Shown here: positions 1 to 6,158 of the stretch, piece after piece
How the letters are laid out: each line of letters starts with the position of its first letter
How positions within the stretch are numbered: the stretch's first letter is position 1
Assembly (NCBI GenBank): GCA_002360495.1
Contig: DEQO01000007.1
Coordinates: 1 to 6,158 of the forward strand
Length of the DNA stretch: 6,158 nucleotides
Direction of reading: 5' to 3'
Source: Flavobacteriales bacterium UBA3364
Lineage (GTDB): Bacteria > Bacteroidota > Bacteroidia > Flavobacteriales_F > PHOS-HE28
Position numbers and translations under genes: made by a program
The notes under the pieces: generated by a model
Seen by the model: the letters and a program-made list of their open reading frames with translations, nothing else
Database searches by the model: none
Told to the model about the DNA's origin: nothing

Positions 1-1
1 G

Positions 2-1435
2 ACGCCGAACTGCACGTCATCGATCAGCAGTTCAACGGTGGGAGCTACGCCCACGGCGAACGCTGGCTTGAACGCAGCTCCACTGCGTCCCGTGGAAGCC
101 TGTCCGGCACCTTTCTTGAACAACTGGGTCGGGGCGCTACAGAACGATGTATGGTTCGTTGTCCCAACTCCGCCCTCGGGTATGCTGGGGGTCACCACGA
201 CCGAATCGAGTATTTGCGCAGGAGCCCTGGCACTTTATACCTCCCCCGATTGCAGCGTGGGACCCTTCACGCCGATCCCGGGTGCCTCCAATTGGGGGAA
301 CACCGCGCAATTCGCAGCGTTCCCGAACGGGGTACCATGTTCCATTGAAGGTTTTTCAGGGGCCGGCTCGGCACCGGAGATCATTGTCGACCTCTGCGCA
401 CGCGGCCTGAACCCGGGTGATCCGGTGTACATCCGTTACTGGGAGCGCTCGAACAACGAACAAGGCGGGTTCACCATTTGTGCTTTCGAACCGGTGCGAC
501 CAACGAATGACCAGCCTTGCAACGCGACGGTACTGGACCTGACCGGTTTCATCTGCAACCCGATCACGCAGACCACCCAGAATGCTACACCGACTTCCGG
601 GGTAACGGTGCCCAATCCAACGTGCTTCACGCCCACTTACCCGAACTACATGAGCGGCGATGTGTGGTACCAGGTAACCGTCCCGAACCCCGTACATTTT
701 ACGGTGAGCGCCTTTGCAGGTACGCTTTCGAGCCTGGGTATGGCCCTCTATCGCGACAATGCCGCCCCTAACCTGTGCCCGACCGCGGCCACCTGTCCCC
801 TGACCTACGCTGCGCCGCCCGCTTCCACATTGACGCAGCTGGCCTGCGTGACCGGTGCCAACCCGACCATCAATACGGAATCTCCCCTCATCGGTCTTAC
901 CGCTAACGAAACGCTCTATATCAGGATATGGAGCAACACGCCCTATTACGGCAGCTTCGACATCTGCGCCGCCCGCAATACGCCACCGGTGAACGACCTG
1001 CCGTGCGGTGCGATCGTCCTTCCGGTATCCACGGATTGCAATTATCTGGCTACCAGCAACACAAGTGCGGGCAATACGAGCGTCTTGAACGCCGCGAATC
1101 CTTCCTGCGGCGCGGCCCCGTACAACGCGGATGTGTGGTTCAGGGTGCAGATGCCCACGGATATCGTCGCACCCTATGGGGTTGCATTGAACACCCAGGC
1201 CGGTGGTTTCACCAACGGGGGTATGGCCGTTTACCTGGATGGACCTTGCTTGAACCCACCAGCCCTGGCGCAAGCCGCAGGATTGTGCAATGCACCGGCC
1301 GCGCCGGCCATGCCCGCCTTGGTGGTACCCGTCAGCGGTACTATTCCGGCCGGCGCATTCTTCTACGTCCGTATCTGGCGTGGGACCGGCAATAACGGCA
1401 CCTTCAACATCTGTGCACGCCGCACCGATCCCCCG
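2..1435 (+). repeat. Three tandem PPC-like modules (protein-level repeats)
   Basis: Three successive modules of roughly 150-165 residues, the first cut by the window edge. Each has a start like 'NDxPC' (codons at 506 and 992), a central 'DVWF/Y' (codons at 146, 659 and 1130), a 'GMALY' or 'GMAVY' strand, and an ending with 'YIRIW' or a variant followed by 'FxIC' (for example near 955-967 and 1403-1414). The pattern resembles bacterial pre-peptidase C-terminal (PPC-type) beta-sandwich domains common in Bacteroidota exoproteins. At DNA level the copies are well diverged, so this is an old duplication. The module boundaries are approximate. Confidence 0.75.
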
Positions 1436-4303
1436 CAATGTGAGGGGACCGTGTACGATCCCGGTGGAACCGGAGCGTATGCGAACAATTTGACGGGGAC
1501 GGCTGTCGACAATAGCCTCATTACCTATTGCGCCAACAAGGCTGGTGATGTGGTCTCCTTGGAGTTCCAATCGTTCGCCGTGGAGAACGGCTTCGACTTC
1601 CTCACCATCTACAACGGACCCAATACCGGCTCGCCAGTGCTGGGTACGTTCACCGGTACGCAGGACCTGGGGACGATCACGGCGACCATCTCCGCCGGGA
1701 ACCCGAACGGTTGCCTGACCTTGCGCTTCACCTCGGATTTCATCATCACCGGAGCCGGATGGGTGGCCAAGTTGTATTGCAGCCCGCCGCCGCCGCCGCC
1801 GCCCGGCACCTTCGGCATTTGCAACACGACGGTCTATGATCCCGGTGGACCTGCGGGTAACTACCTGAACAACTATGGGAACCTCGGTACCCCACCCTGG
1901 GTGCAGACCTATTGCCCTCCTGTACCCGGCAATGGTGTCGCGGATACCACGATCACCTTGAATTTCACCCAGTTCAACGTGGAAGGCTTCTTTGACGGTC
2001 TCTTCATCTTCAATGATGATAACCTGCCGGCAGGCTCTTTGAGCGACGCGACGCTATTGACCAGTGGTGGCGGGCAGAACTTCGTGGAGATCCTCAACCC
2101 GGGAGCAACATGGTTCACCGGCTGGGGAGCTGGTGGAGCACACAACGGTGGGTCCTACAACAACACCACTGGGGCACCGGGGATCGTATCGGCCACGATC
2201 ACGGCCGCAAACCCCAACGGTTGCTTGACCCTGGTGTTCGTAACGGATGGAAGCGTAACACCTGCCGGCTGGGCTGCCACGGTGGATTGCGGCCCGCCGC
2301 CGCCGCCGCCGCCCCCGCCGACGATCGGTGGTGGCCCCACGACCACGGCCGCCTGCGATGCTTTCTTCCTGGACCAAGGCGGGAACGGTGTGTATTCCAA
2401 TGGTGAACTCTGGACACGTACGATCTGCCCGGCCGTACCGACGGATAACGTGACCGTGACCTTCGAGTCCTTCAACGTGGAGGCATCATTCGGTGGTAAC
2501 TGCTACGACCAGGTCTATGTCTACAACGGTATCGGGACCGCACCGGCGAACATGTTCGCCAGCACGAGCACATGGACCAACCTGGGCATCCCGCCGTTCA
2601 ACACGATCAATGGCAATGGCCTCGGTGGCTGGTGTGGAAATACGCCTCCCGGTCCCTTCACGTCCAGTGCTCCGAACGGATGCTTGACCTTCCAGTTCTT
2701 CTCTGACTTCAGCGTAACGCCGGCGGGCTGGCGGGCCAGGATCACCTGCGATCCTCCGCCACCGAACGACGACCCCTGCCCGAGCTCCTCACAATTGTTG
2801 ACGGTGGGTACCTCCTGCACGATGACCCCGGGAACCAACGTAGCGAGTTCTGGAACGGCCGCGGCAACAGCACCCACGCCCACCTGCGGCAATTACACAG
2901 GGAGCGACGTCTGGTACCGGTTCGTAGCGCCCGCGAACGGTCGTGTATTCATCAGCTCGGAATCCGGGACCTTGACCGACGGTGCGATGGAGCTGTATTC
3001 GGGTGCATGCCCCGGACCCTTGGTGTCCGTGGAATGTGATGACGACGACGGCGAGAACCTGATGCCGATGATCGATCGCTTGTGTTCCCCGTTGACACCG
3101 GGTGCGACCTACTTCATCCGGTTCTGGGGATATGGTGGCAATACGGGCACCTTCGGCCTTTGCGTGACTACGACCTCCAGCCAGACCTCGCAACAGGATT
3201 GCGCTGGGGCCTTCTCGATCTGTTCCACGATCCCCTTCACCGGAAGCGCGTTCGGGGACGGTTGCAGCGATGATCTTGCTGCGGCCAACCGGGGCTGTTT
3301 GAACCAGGGTGAACTTCAGGGTTCCTGGTACGCGTTCTCCACCCAGAACGCCGGTACGCTAGGGTTGACCATTACACCGAACACTCCTTCCGATATCGAC
3401 TTTGCGATCTGGGGTCCCTATCCCCTGATCATGGCACCGGATGCCGTGGGCAACGTTTGCGTGCCATCCACTCCACCGATCCGTTGCTCGCATGCCTCCT
3501 TCCTCAATACGACCACCGTCGGTGGTGCCAACCCGACAGCAGCCACTGGTATGGGCCGCAACACGTTCTCCGGTGCGGCTGCTTGGGCAGCACCAGCGGC
3601 TGTCCAGAACGACGCGGTAGATGGCTGGGTACCGGGTATCAACGCCGTTGCCGGGCAGGTGTATCTGCTGTTCGTGGACGATCACCACTTGACCGGTGCA
3701 ACGCACAGCGTCGCCTGGAACTTGTCCCCAGCGGATGTGGTGGGTTGCCAGGTGTTGCCCGTCGACGAGATCGTGCTTACGGCGCAGCCCTTGGAAAAGA
3801 TGGTGGACCTCTCCTGGACCACCAGTACGGAACACAACAATTCGCACTTCGTCGTGGAGCGCTCCGCGGATGGGGTGGACTTCACAGCCATCGGGTCGGT
3901 GGCCGCCATGGGCGAACGGACCATCCCGACGAACTACCGCTTTGCGGACGAAAACCCGATCAAGGGGATGAACTATTACCGCATCCAGCTGGTGGACCAC
4001 GACGGCTCGCAGAAACTGAGCAACGTTGTCGACGTTCTGTTCGAACCGGACGAGGTGTCGATCATGGTCGTGCCCAACCCAGCGCGCACCCGTGCCGAGG
4101 TGGTGCTCAGTACCGCCTATGACGGAACATTGCACGTGCGTGTCGTTGACGGAAGTGGACGCATGGTAAGCACCTACCAGACCCTGAACGGTGTGCAGCG
4201 CTTCGAACTGCCGATCGAGAAAATGGAAGCCGGTAGTTATGTGGTGCATCTCTATACGGAGAAGGGCACACCGTATGCCCGCACGCGCTTCGTGAAGCAA
4301 TAG
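2..4303 (+). CDS. Large modular secreted surface protein with T9SS type A sorting domain (5' end missing)
   Basis: Presumed cell-surface or released adhesin/matrix protein exported by Sec and then the type IX system; no catalytic motif was seen. The frame is open to the left edge, and the 12 codons before the GTG at 38 continue the first module, so that GTG is not the start. Counting the codon at 38 as residue 1: PPC-like modules with DVWF/DVWY at 37, 208 and 365; CUB-like domains at 468-581, 595-751 and 773-904; a fourth PPC-like module from 910 (DVWY at 957); an unassigned 'DCAGAFSIC' module at about 1054-1240; an FN3-like module at about 1242-1338; a sorting domain at 1340-1421. Cysteines recur at fixed module positions, suggesting disulphides. 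The stop is TAG, followed 19 bases later by a terminator. At least 1433 residues are present. Module assignments come from recognised motifs, not a search; the ligand is unknown. Confidence 0.93.
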   Translation, partial: TPNCTSSISSSTVGATPTANAGLNAAPLRPVEACPAPFLNNWVGALQNDVWFVVPTPPSGMLGVTTTESSICAGALALYTSPDCSVGPFTPIPGASNWGNTAQFAAFPNGVPCSIEGFSGAGSAPEIIVDLCARGLNPGDPVYIRYWERSNNEQGGFTICAFEPVRPTNDQPCNATVLDLTGFICNPITQTTQNATPTSGVTVPNPTCFTPTYPNYMSGDVWYQVTVPNPVHFTVSAFAGTLSSLGMALYRDNAAPNLCPTAATCPLTYAAPPASTLTQLACVTGANPTINTESPLIGLTANETLYIRIWSNTPYYGSFDICAARNTPPVNDLPCGAIVLPVSTDCNYLATSNTSAGNTSVLNAANPSCGAAPYNADVWFRVQMPTDIVAPYGVALNTQAGGFTNGGMAVYLDGPCLNPPALAQAAGLCNAPAAPAMPALVVPVSGTIPAGAFFYVRIWRGTGNNGTFNICARRTDPPQCEGTVYDPGGTGAYANNLTGTAVDNSLITYCANKAGDVVSLEFQSFAVENGFDFLTIYNGPNTGSPVLGTFTGTQDLGTITATISAGNPNGCLTLRFTSDFIITGAGWVAKLYCSPPPPPPPGTFGICNTTVYDPGGPAGNYLNNYGNLGTPPWVQTYCPPVPGNGVADTTITLNFTQFNVEGFFDGLFIFNDDNLPAGSLSDATLLTSGGGQNFVEILNPGATWFTGWGAGGAHNGGSYNNTTGAPGIVSATITAANPNGCLTLVFVTDGSVTPAGWAATVDCGPPPPPPPPPTIGGGPTTTAACDAFFLDQGGNGVYSNGELWTRTICPAVPTDNVTVTFESFNVEASFGGNCYDQVYVYNGIGTAPANMFASTSTWTNLGIPPFNTINGNGLGGWCGNTPPGPFTSSAPNGCLTFQFFSDFSVTPAGWRARITCDPPPPNDDPCPSSSQLLTVGTSCTMTPGTNVASSGTAAATAPTPTCGNYTGSDVWYRFVAPANGRVFISSESGTLTDGAMELYSGACPGPLVSVECDDDDGENLMPMIDRLCSPLTPGATYFIRFWGYGGNTGTFGLCVTTTSSQTSQQDCAGAFSICSTIPFTGSAFGDGCSDDLAAANRGCLNQGELQGSWYAFSTQNAGTLGLTITPNTPSDIDFAIWGPYPLIMAPDAVGNVCVPSTPPIRCSHASFLNTTTVGGANPTAATGMGRNTFSGAAAWAAPAAVQNDAVDGWVPGINAVAGQVYLLFVDDHHLTGATHSVAWNLSPADVVGCQVLPVDEIVLTAQPLEKMVDLSWTTSTEHNNSHFVVERSADGVDFTAIGSVAAMGERTIPTNYRFADENPIKGMNYYRIQLVDHDGSQKLSNVVDVLFEPDEVSIMVVPNPARTRAEVVLSTAYDGTLHVRVVDGSGRMVSTYQTLNGVQRFELPIEKMEAGSYVVHLYTEKGTPYARTRFVKQ
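1784..1804 (+). repeat. CCG trinucleotide tract coding for a seven-proline linker
   Basis: Six CCG codons and one CCC encode seven consecutive prolines between CUB-like copies 1 and 2, flanked by Ser and Gly. It would form a stiff polyproline II spacer. Because the unit is a triplet, replication slippage would change linker length without breaking the frame. Confidence 0.9.
2294..2320 (+). repeat. CCG trinucleotide tract coding for a nine-proline linker
   Basis: Eight CCG codons and one CCC encode nine consecutive prolines between CUB-like copies 2 and 3, preceded by Gly and followed by a Thr/Gly-rich segment. It matches the tract at 1784 in codon choice and position within the array, but is two codons longer. 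The interruption by CCC falls near the end of the tract. Confidence 0.9.
2765..3186 (+). other. Fourth PPC-like module, acidic variant
   Basis: Begins 'NDDPC' (codon at 2765), with DVWY at 2906-2917 and an ending with 'YFIRFW' and 'GTFGLC'. It differs from the three N-terminal modules in carrying a cluster of four consecutive aspartates after a Cys (about 3038-3049), followed by Gly-Glu-Asn and 'MPMI'. The same place in the modules of the gene at 4976 has 'CNDNSPLGG' or 'CNDDSPLGG'. It is therefore closer to the downstream gene's modules than to its own protein's first three. The acidic cluster could bind calcium, but that is inference. Confidence 0.7.
3761..4300 (+). other. FN3-like module and T9SS type A C-terminal sorting domain
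   Basis: The FN3-like part (3761 to about 4045) has the familiar Bacteroidota pattern 'VDLSWTTSTEHNNSHFVVERS' in shortened form: a Trp strand, 'FVVERSADG' and 'NYYRIQLVD'. The sorting domain (about 4055-4300) shows 'VVPNPA', a 'LHVRVVDGSGRMV' strand, 'GSYVVHLY' and a terminal Lys-Gln after a 'TRF' strand. These are the hallmarks of the type A signal that sends Sec-exported proteins through the T9SS outer-membrane translocon, where it is removed and the protein is often anchored to A-LPS. The genome must therefore encode the sov/por machinery, which is not in this window. Confidence 0.9.
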
Positions 4304-4322
4304 AACGTACCTCCCCTATCAA

Positions 4323-4357
4323 GGAAAGCCGCCTCCCCAGAGGCGGCTTTCCGTTTT
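4323..4357 (+). terminator. Rho-independent terminator after the large surface-protein gene
   Basis: A perfect 13-base-pair stem (4323-4335 with 4340-4352) closes a four-base loop CCCA (4336-4339) and is followed by GTTTT. It starts 20 bases after the TAG stop. The core of the stem is GC-rich. The T tract is short but follows the stem directly on the + strand; no T tract is seen for the reverse direction. It separates the first gene's transcript from the gene pair downstream. Confidence 0.88.
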
Positions 4358-4440
4358 GTACCGCCCCACCTGCCGCACATTCCAATGTCCGCGTTCTTCA
4401 CGGGCGGCTGTTGAGACACGGCACCTGATCGCGCTTCGGC

Positions 4441-4455
4441 CCCCAGTCCCTGGGG
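4441..4455 (+). promoter_or_regulatory. Small hairpin just upstream of the 4469 gene
   Basis: CCCCAG (4441-4446) pairs perfectly with CTGGGG (4450-4455) around a three-base loop TCC, ending 13 bases before the ATG at 4469. Its 3' arm holds GGGGA, the only purine-rich, Shine-Dalgarno-like stretch before this start, so folding could hide it. Bacteroidota often start translation without a Shine-Dalgarno, and a 6-base stem in GC-rich DNA can occur by chance. Function is therefore uncertain. Confidence 0.3.
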
Positions 4456-4468
4456 ATAGTTTCGTGCC

Positions 4469-4972
4469 ATGCGTCCAAAACACTTCGTGCAATGGGCCTT
4501 CCCATTCGTTCCGTTGGTGTTCCTGGCAACATCGGCGAGGGTCGAGGCACAGGACATCCACCATTATGTGGCAGTGGTATCGGGCCTCACCACCACCATG
4601 CAGGAGAAGCAATTGCTCATGGTGCTCGCCGGATCGGATGACCTCGGCGAATTCACCGTGGACCGTGGCACAGGCGAGGTCGGGATCAAGACACGATCAA
4701 CGATGGACAGGGCCCGTTTCGATCATTTGATCGGTCGCTACAATTTGGACATCCTGAGCTTCAGGCAGATCGACGCGCCCCAGTACACCACTACGCAAGG
4801 CCCGCGCACCCCACGCATGGCCGATATGCCGCTATACATCGACACGGGCGACCCTGTCCGCGACAACCAACGTTACGATGCCTACAAGGCCGCTTGGATA
4901 GCCGTCCATCCGGACGAGTATCGGGAACTCTCCGCTCCGCTGGGATCCGCACCAACAAGCGGGACCGACTAG
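4469..4972 (+). CDS. Small exported protein of unknown function with possible HMA-like (ferredoxin-like) fold
   Basis: A 167-residue protein. The ATG at 4469 is the first start after an in-frame TAG at 4457, which fixes the N-terminus. Residues 1-27 look like a Sec signal peptide: Arg/Lys near the start, a hydrophobic stretch at about 9-23, and probable cleavage after 'VEA' before Gln28. Residues 33-101 read as strand-helix-strand-strand-helix-strand ('YVAVVSGL', 'EKQLLMVL', 'EFTVDR', 'VGIKTR', 'RFDHLIGRY', 'DILSFRQI'), the order of a ferredoxin-like/HMA domain, but with no CxxC metal site and no cysteine at all. A Pro/Thr-rich linker (about 104-121) leads to a charged, aromatic tail (123-154) with 'YIDTGDP' and 'AWIAVHPDEY'. 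No T9SS sorting domain is visible, so it is probably periplasmic. It lies 3 bases before the next gene, suggesting a shared transcript. Biological role unknown. Confidence 0.85.
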   Translation: MRPKHFVQWAFPFVPLVFLATSARVEAQDIHHYVAVVSGLTTTMQEKQLLMVLAGSDDLGEFTVDRGTGEVGIKTRSTMDRARFDHLIGRYNLDILSFRQIDAPQYTTTQGPRTPRMADMPLYIDTGDPVRDNQRYDAYKAAWIAVHPDEYRELSAPLGSAPTSGTD

Positions 4973-4975
4973 ACC

Positions 4976-6158
4976 ATGCACGCGATCCGGACCCTTTCCA
5001 TCGCCGTTCTTGTTCTTCTGCACGCGAACAACGCGCGCGCTCAATGCCCGGACAACAACACCTTGTCCGGGGCGGCGGTAACCGTGGCCTGCCCAGGGAG
5101 CATCAGTGGTGGCTGCATCGCGGGCGGCCAATATGCATTGGTGAACGTGACCAGCGGGAACATCTACACCTTCAGCTTCTGCTCAGCGGTCTGGAATACG
5201 TACCTGACGCTTTACAACAACGCCGGTGGGGGAAATGTCGGGTTCAACGACGATGGATGCAACAACAACCGCTCGGCGATCCAATGGACGGCAACGTTCA
5301 CCGGGCAGTTGCGCGTACTGGTCGACCGCCCGAACTGTACGGCGGGGTCGAACCCCTGTGCCCCGTTGTGGATCACATGCTCGCTGAACGACGACCCCTG
5401 TACTTCGACCCTGTTGACGGTGGGTGCCAGCTGCTCCAATACCGTAGGGAGCAATGATGGTGCTACGGCCGGGGGTGTCGCGAACCCCGGTTGTGGTGGT
5501 TACTCCGGAGGAGATGTCTGGTACAGTTTCGTTGCGCCCGCCAGCGGAAGGACCACGATCAGCACGAGCACTGTCGGCGGTAGCTCATTGACCGATGGGG
5601 CCATGGCCGTGTATTCGGTCAGTTCCACCTGCTCCAGCACCTTCACCGAGATCTCCTGCAACGACAATTCCCCGCTGGGTGGGAACATGCCGTACATCGC
5701 GCTCACGGGACTGACATCGGGCACCACCTACTACGTACGGTTCTGGGAGAACGGGAACAACGCGTTCGGCCAATTCAACATCTGCGCTTATGATACCCCG
5801 CCCCCATCCAACGATGATCCGTGTGCGGCTACGGGTCTTACGGTCGGTACGAGTTGTACCAATACGACAGCGACGAACGTAAGTGCCACGAGCACGGCCG
5901 GGATCCCGGCCCCCTCGTGCGGCTCCTATTCGGGTGGTGACGTGTGGTTCACGTTCAGCGCGCCGGCCTCGGGACAGGTCACGTTGACCGGCAGCGCGGT
6001 CGGGGGTAGTTCGCTGACCGATGGTGCGATGGCGGTCTATTCGGCCACGGCGTGTGCAGGCACCTACACGGAACTCGCCTGCAACGATGATTCCCCGCTC
6101 GGTGGTTTGATGCCCTTGATCACCTTGAGCGGACTCACGAGCGGGACCACCTATTACG
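4976..6158 (+). CDS. Secreted modular surface protein, PPC-like repeats (3' end missing)
   Basis: The frame is open from ATG 4976 to the window edge (394 complete codons) with no stop. The start follows the previous gene's TAG (in the same frame) by 3 bases, so no longer start is possible. Residues 1-22 are a clear signal peptide: Arg5, a hydrophobic run at about 7-15, and 'ARA' before Gln23. Residues 24-135 form a cysteine-rich PPC-like domain ('YTFSFC', 'LTLYNN', 'GFNDDGC', 'LRVLVDRPNC'). Two full-type modules follow: 138 to about 278 (DVWY at 180) and 279 to the edge (DVWF at 322), about 142 residues apart. They share 'SSLTDGAMAVYS', 'SPLGG' and 'GLTSGTTYY'. Presumed role: adhesive or matrix surface protein, probably ending in a T9SS sorting domain beyond the window (inferred from its relative upstream). 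Confidence 0.93.
   Translation, partial: MHAIRTLSIAVLVLLHANNARAQCPDNNTLSGAAVTVACPGSISGGCIAGGQYALVNVTSGNIYTFSFCSAVWNTYLTLYNNAGGGNVGFNDDGCNNNRSAIQWTATFTGQLRVLVDRPNCTAGSNPCAPLWITCSLNDDPCTSTLLTVGASCSNTVGSNDGATAGGVANPGCGGYSGGDVWYSFVAPASGRTTISTSTVGGSSLTDGAMAVYSVSSTCSSTFTEISCNDNSPLGGNMPYIALTGLTSGTTYYVRFWENGNNAFGQFNICAYDTPPPSNDDPCAATGLTVGTSCTNTTATNVSATSTAGIPAPSCGSYSGGDVWFTFSAPASGQVTLTGSAVGGSSLTDGAMAVYSATACAGTYTELACNDDSPLGGLMPLITLSGLTSGTTYY
5387..6158 (+). repeat. Two consecutive closely related PPC-like modules (second cut by the edge)
   Basis: The copies start at the 'NDDPC' codons at 5387 and 5810, a 423-base (141-residue) period. They match closely in protein around 'GGDVWY/F', 'TDGAMAVYS', 'CND(N/D)SPLGG' and 'LTSGTTYY'. 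At DNA level they are similar but show many synonymous differences (for example near 5596-5616 and 6019-6039). They are more alike than the three N-terminal modules of the upstream protein, implying more recent duplication or ongoing homogenisation. Confidence 0.85.

Larger units (their letters stand above)
1439..2749 (+). repeat. Three CUB-like domains in tandem
   Basis: Copies run 1439-1780, 1820-2290 and 2354-2749 (114, 157 and 132 residues). Each opens with Cys followed by 'VYDPGG' or 'FLDQGG', contains a hydrophobic 'F..FNVE..FD' stretch and 'xYNG' (or 'FND' in copy 2), and ends with the signature 'PNGCLTxxF...D...T.AGW.A...C'. First and last cysteines plus two internal ones fit the CUB fold, a beta-sandwich that binds protein or sugar ligands in extracellular proteins. 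Copies 2 and 3 carry Gly/Asn-rich insertions before 'NGCLT'; copy 1 does not. Copies 1 and 2 are each followed by a polyproline linker, and copy 3 by the short run DPPPP. The CUB family call is from motif recognition. Confidence 0.8.

Noticed and set aside
356..1570. Minus-strand open frame of 404 codons
   Set aside because: It lies wholly antisense to the PPC-like modules, is rich in Arg and Gly with no recognisable domain, and is explained by low stop frequency opposite GC-rich, repeat-biased coding DNA.
1784..2320. CCG tracts as a CRISPR or mobile-element repeat
   Set aside because: They are short triplet runs inside a continuous reading frame with no spacers or terminal repeats, and are fully explained as proline linkers.
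3457..4122. Plus-strand open frame of 221 codons in another frame
   Set aside because: Arg-rich, lacks any motif and overlaps the well-supported main frame throughout.
3359..4300. Minus-strand open frame of 313 codons
   Set aside because: It is antisense to the FN3-like and sorting domains, which are clearly real. Its product is His/Arg-rich without motifs.
4457..4464. TAGTTTCG as a Bacteroidota -7 box (TAnnTTTG)
   Set aside because: One mismatch, no TTG at the right distance upstream (the nearest, at 4411, is too far), and it would leave almost no leader before the ATG at 4469.
4356..4730. Plus-strand open frame of 124 codons across the intergenic gap
   Set aside because: It begins at the end of the terminator and overlaps the 4469 gene out of frame. 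No signal peptide or domain is visible.
4894..5457. Plus-strand open frame of 187 codons
   Set aside because: It overlaps the end of the 4469 gene and the start of the 4976 gene out of frame. The 4976 frame has a signal peptide and recognisable modules, whereas this one has only Arg/Gln-rich low-complexity sequence.

Overview
The window looks like chromosomal DNA from a Bacteroidota bacterium. The main evidence is a classic C-terminal type IX secretion (T9SS) sorting domain on the first protein, preceded by an FN3-like module. Its extracellular modules (CUB-like domains and 'NDxPC...DVWY...YIRxW...FxIC' modules) are also typical of that phylum. The DNA is GC-rich, with codon third positions mostly G or C, unlike the AT-rich model flavobacteria. 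This suggests a higher-GC, possibly uncultured lineage, but I cannot name a genus.

Layout: everything real is on the + strand, and by chance all in the same reading frame. Positions 2-4303 hold the 3' part of a very large gene for a secreted, cell-surface, multi-domain protein. Its order is three PPC-like modules, three CUB-like modules joined by polyproline linkers, a fourth PPC-like module, an uncharacterised 'DCxGAFxIC' module, an FN3-like module and the T9SS sorting domain. The frame stays open to the left edge, so the true start lies outside the window. A strong intrinsic terminator (4323-4357) closes this transcription unit.

After a 165-base gap come two genes only 3 bases apart, probably one operon. 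The first (4469-4972) encodes a small secreted protein of 167 residues with a possible ferredoxin-like (HMA-like) fold and no metal-binding CxxC. The second (4976 to beyond 6158) begins a secreted protein with a clear signal peptide, a PPC-like N-terminal domain, and at least two modules of the family seen in the first gene. It runs off the right edge.

Taken together this is a surface-protein locus: two large, related, cysteine-rich modular exoproteins of presumed adhesive or matrix function, with a small exported protein between them. I see no RNA genes, CRISPR arrays, insertion sequences or integration sites. I found no convincing evidence of a wholly new system. The least explained item is the small exported protein paired with the second modular protein.
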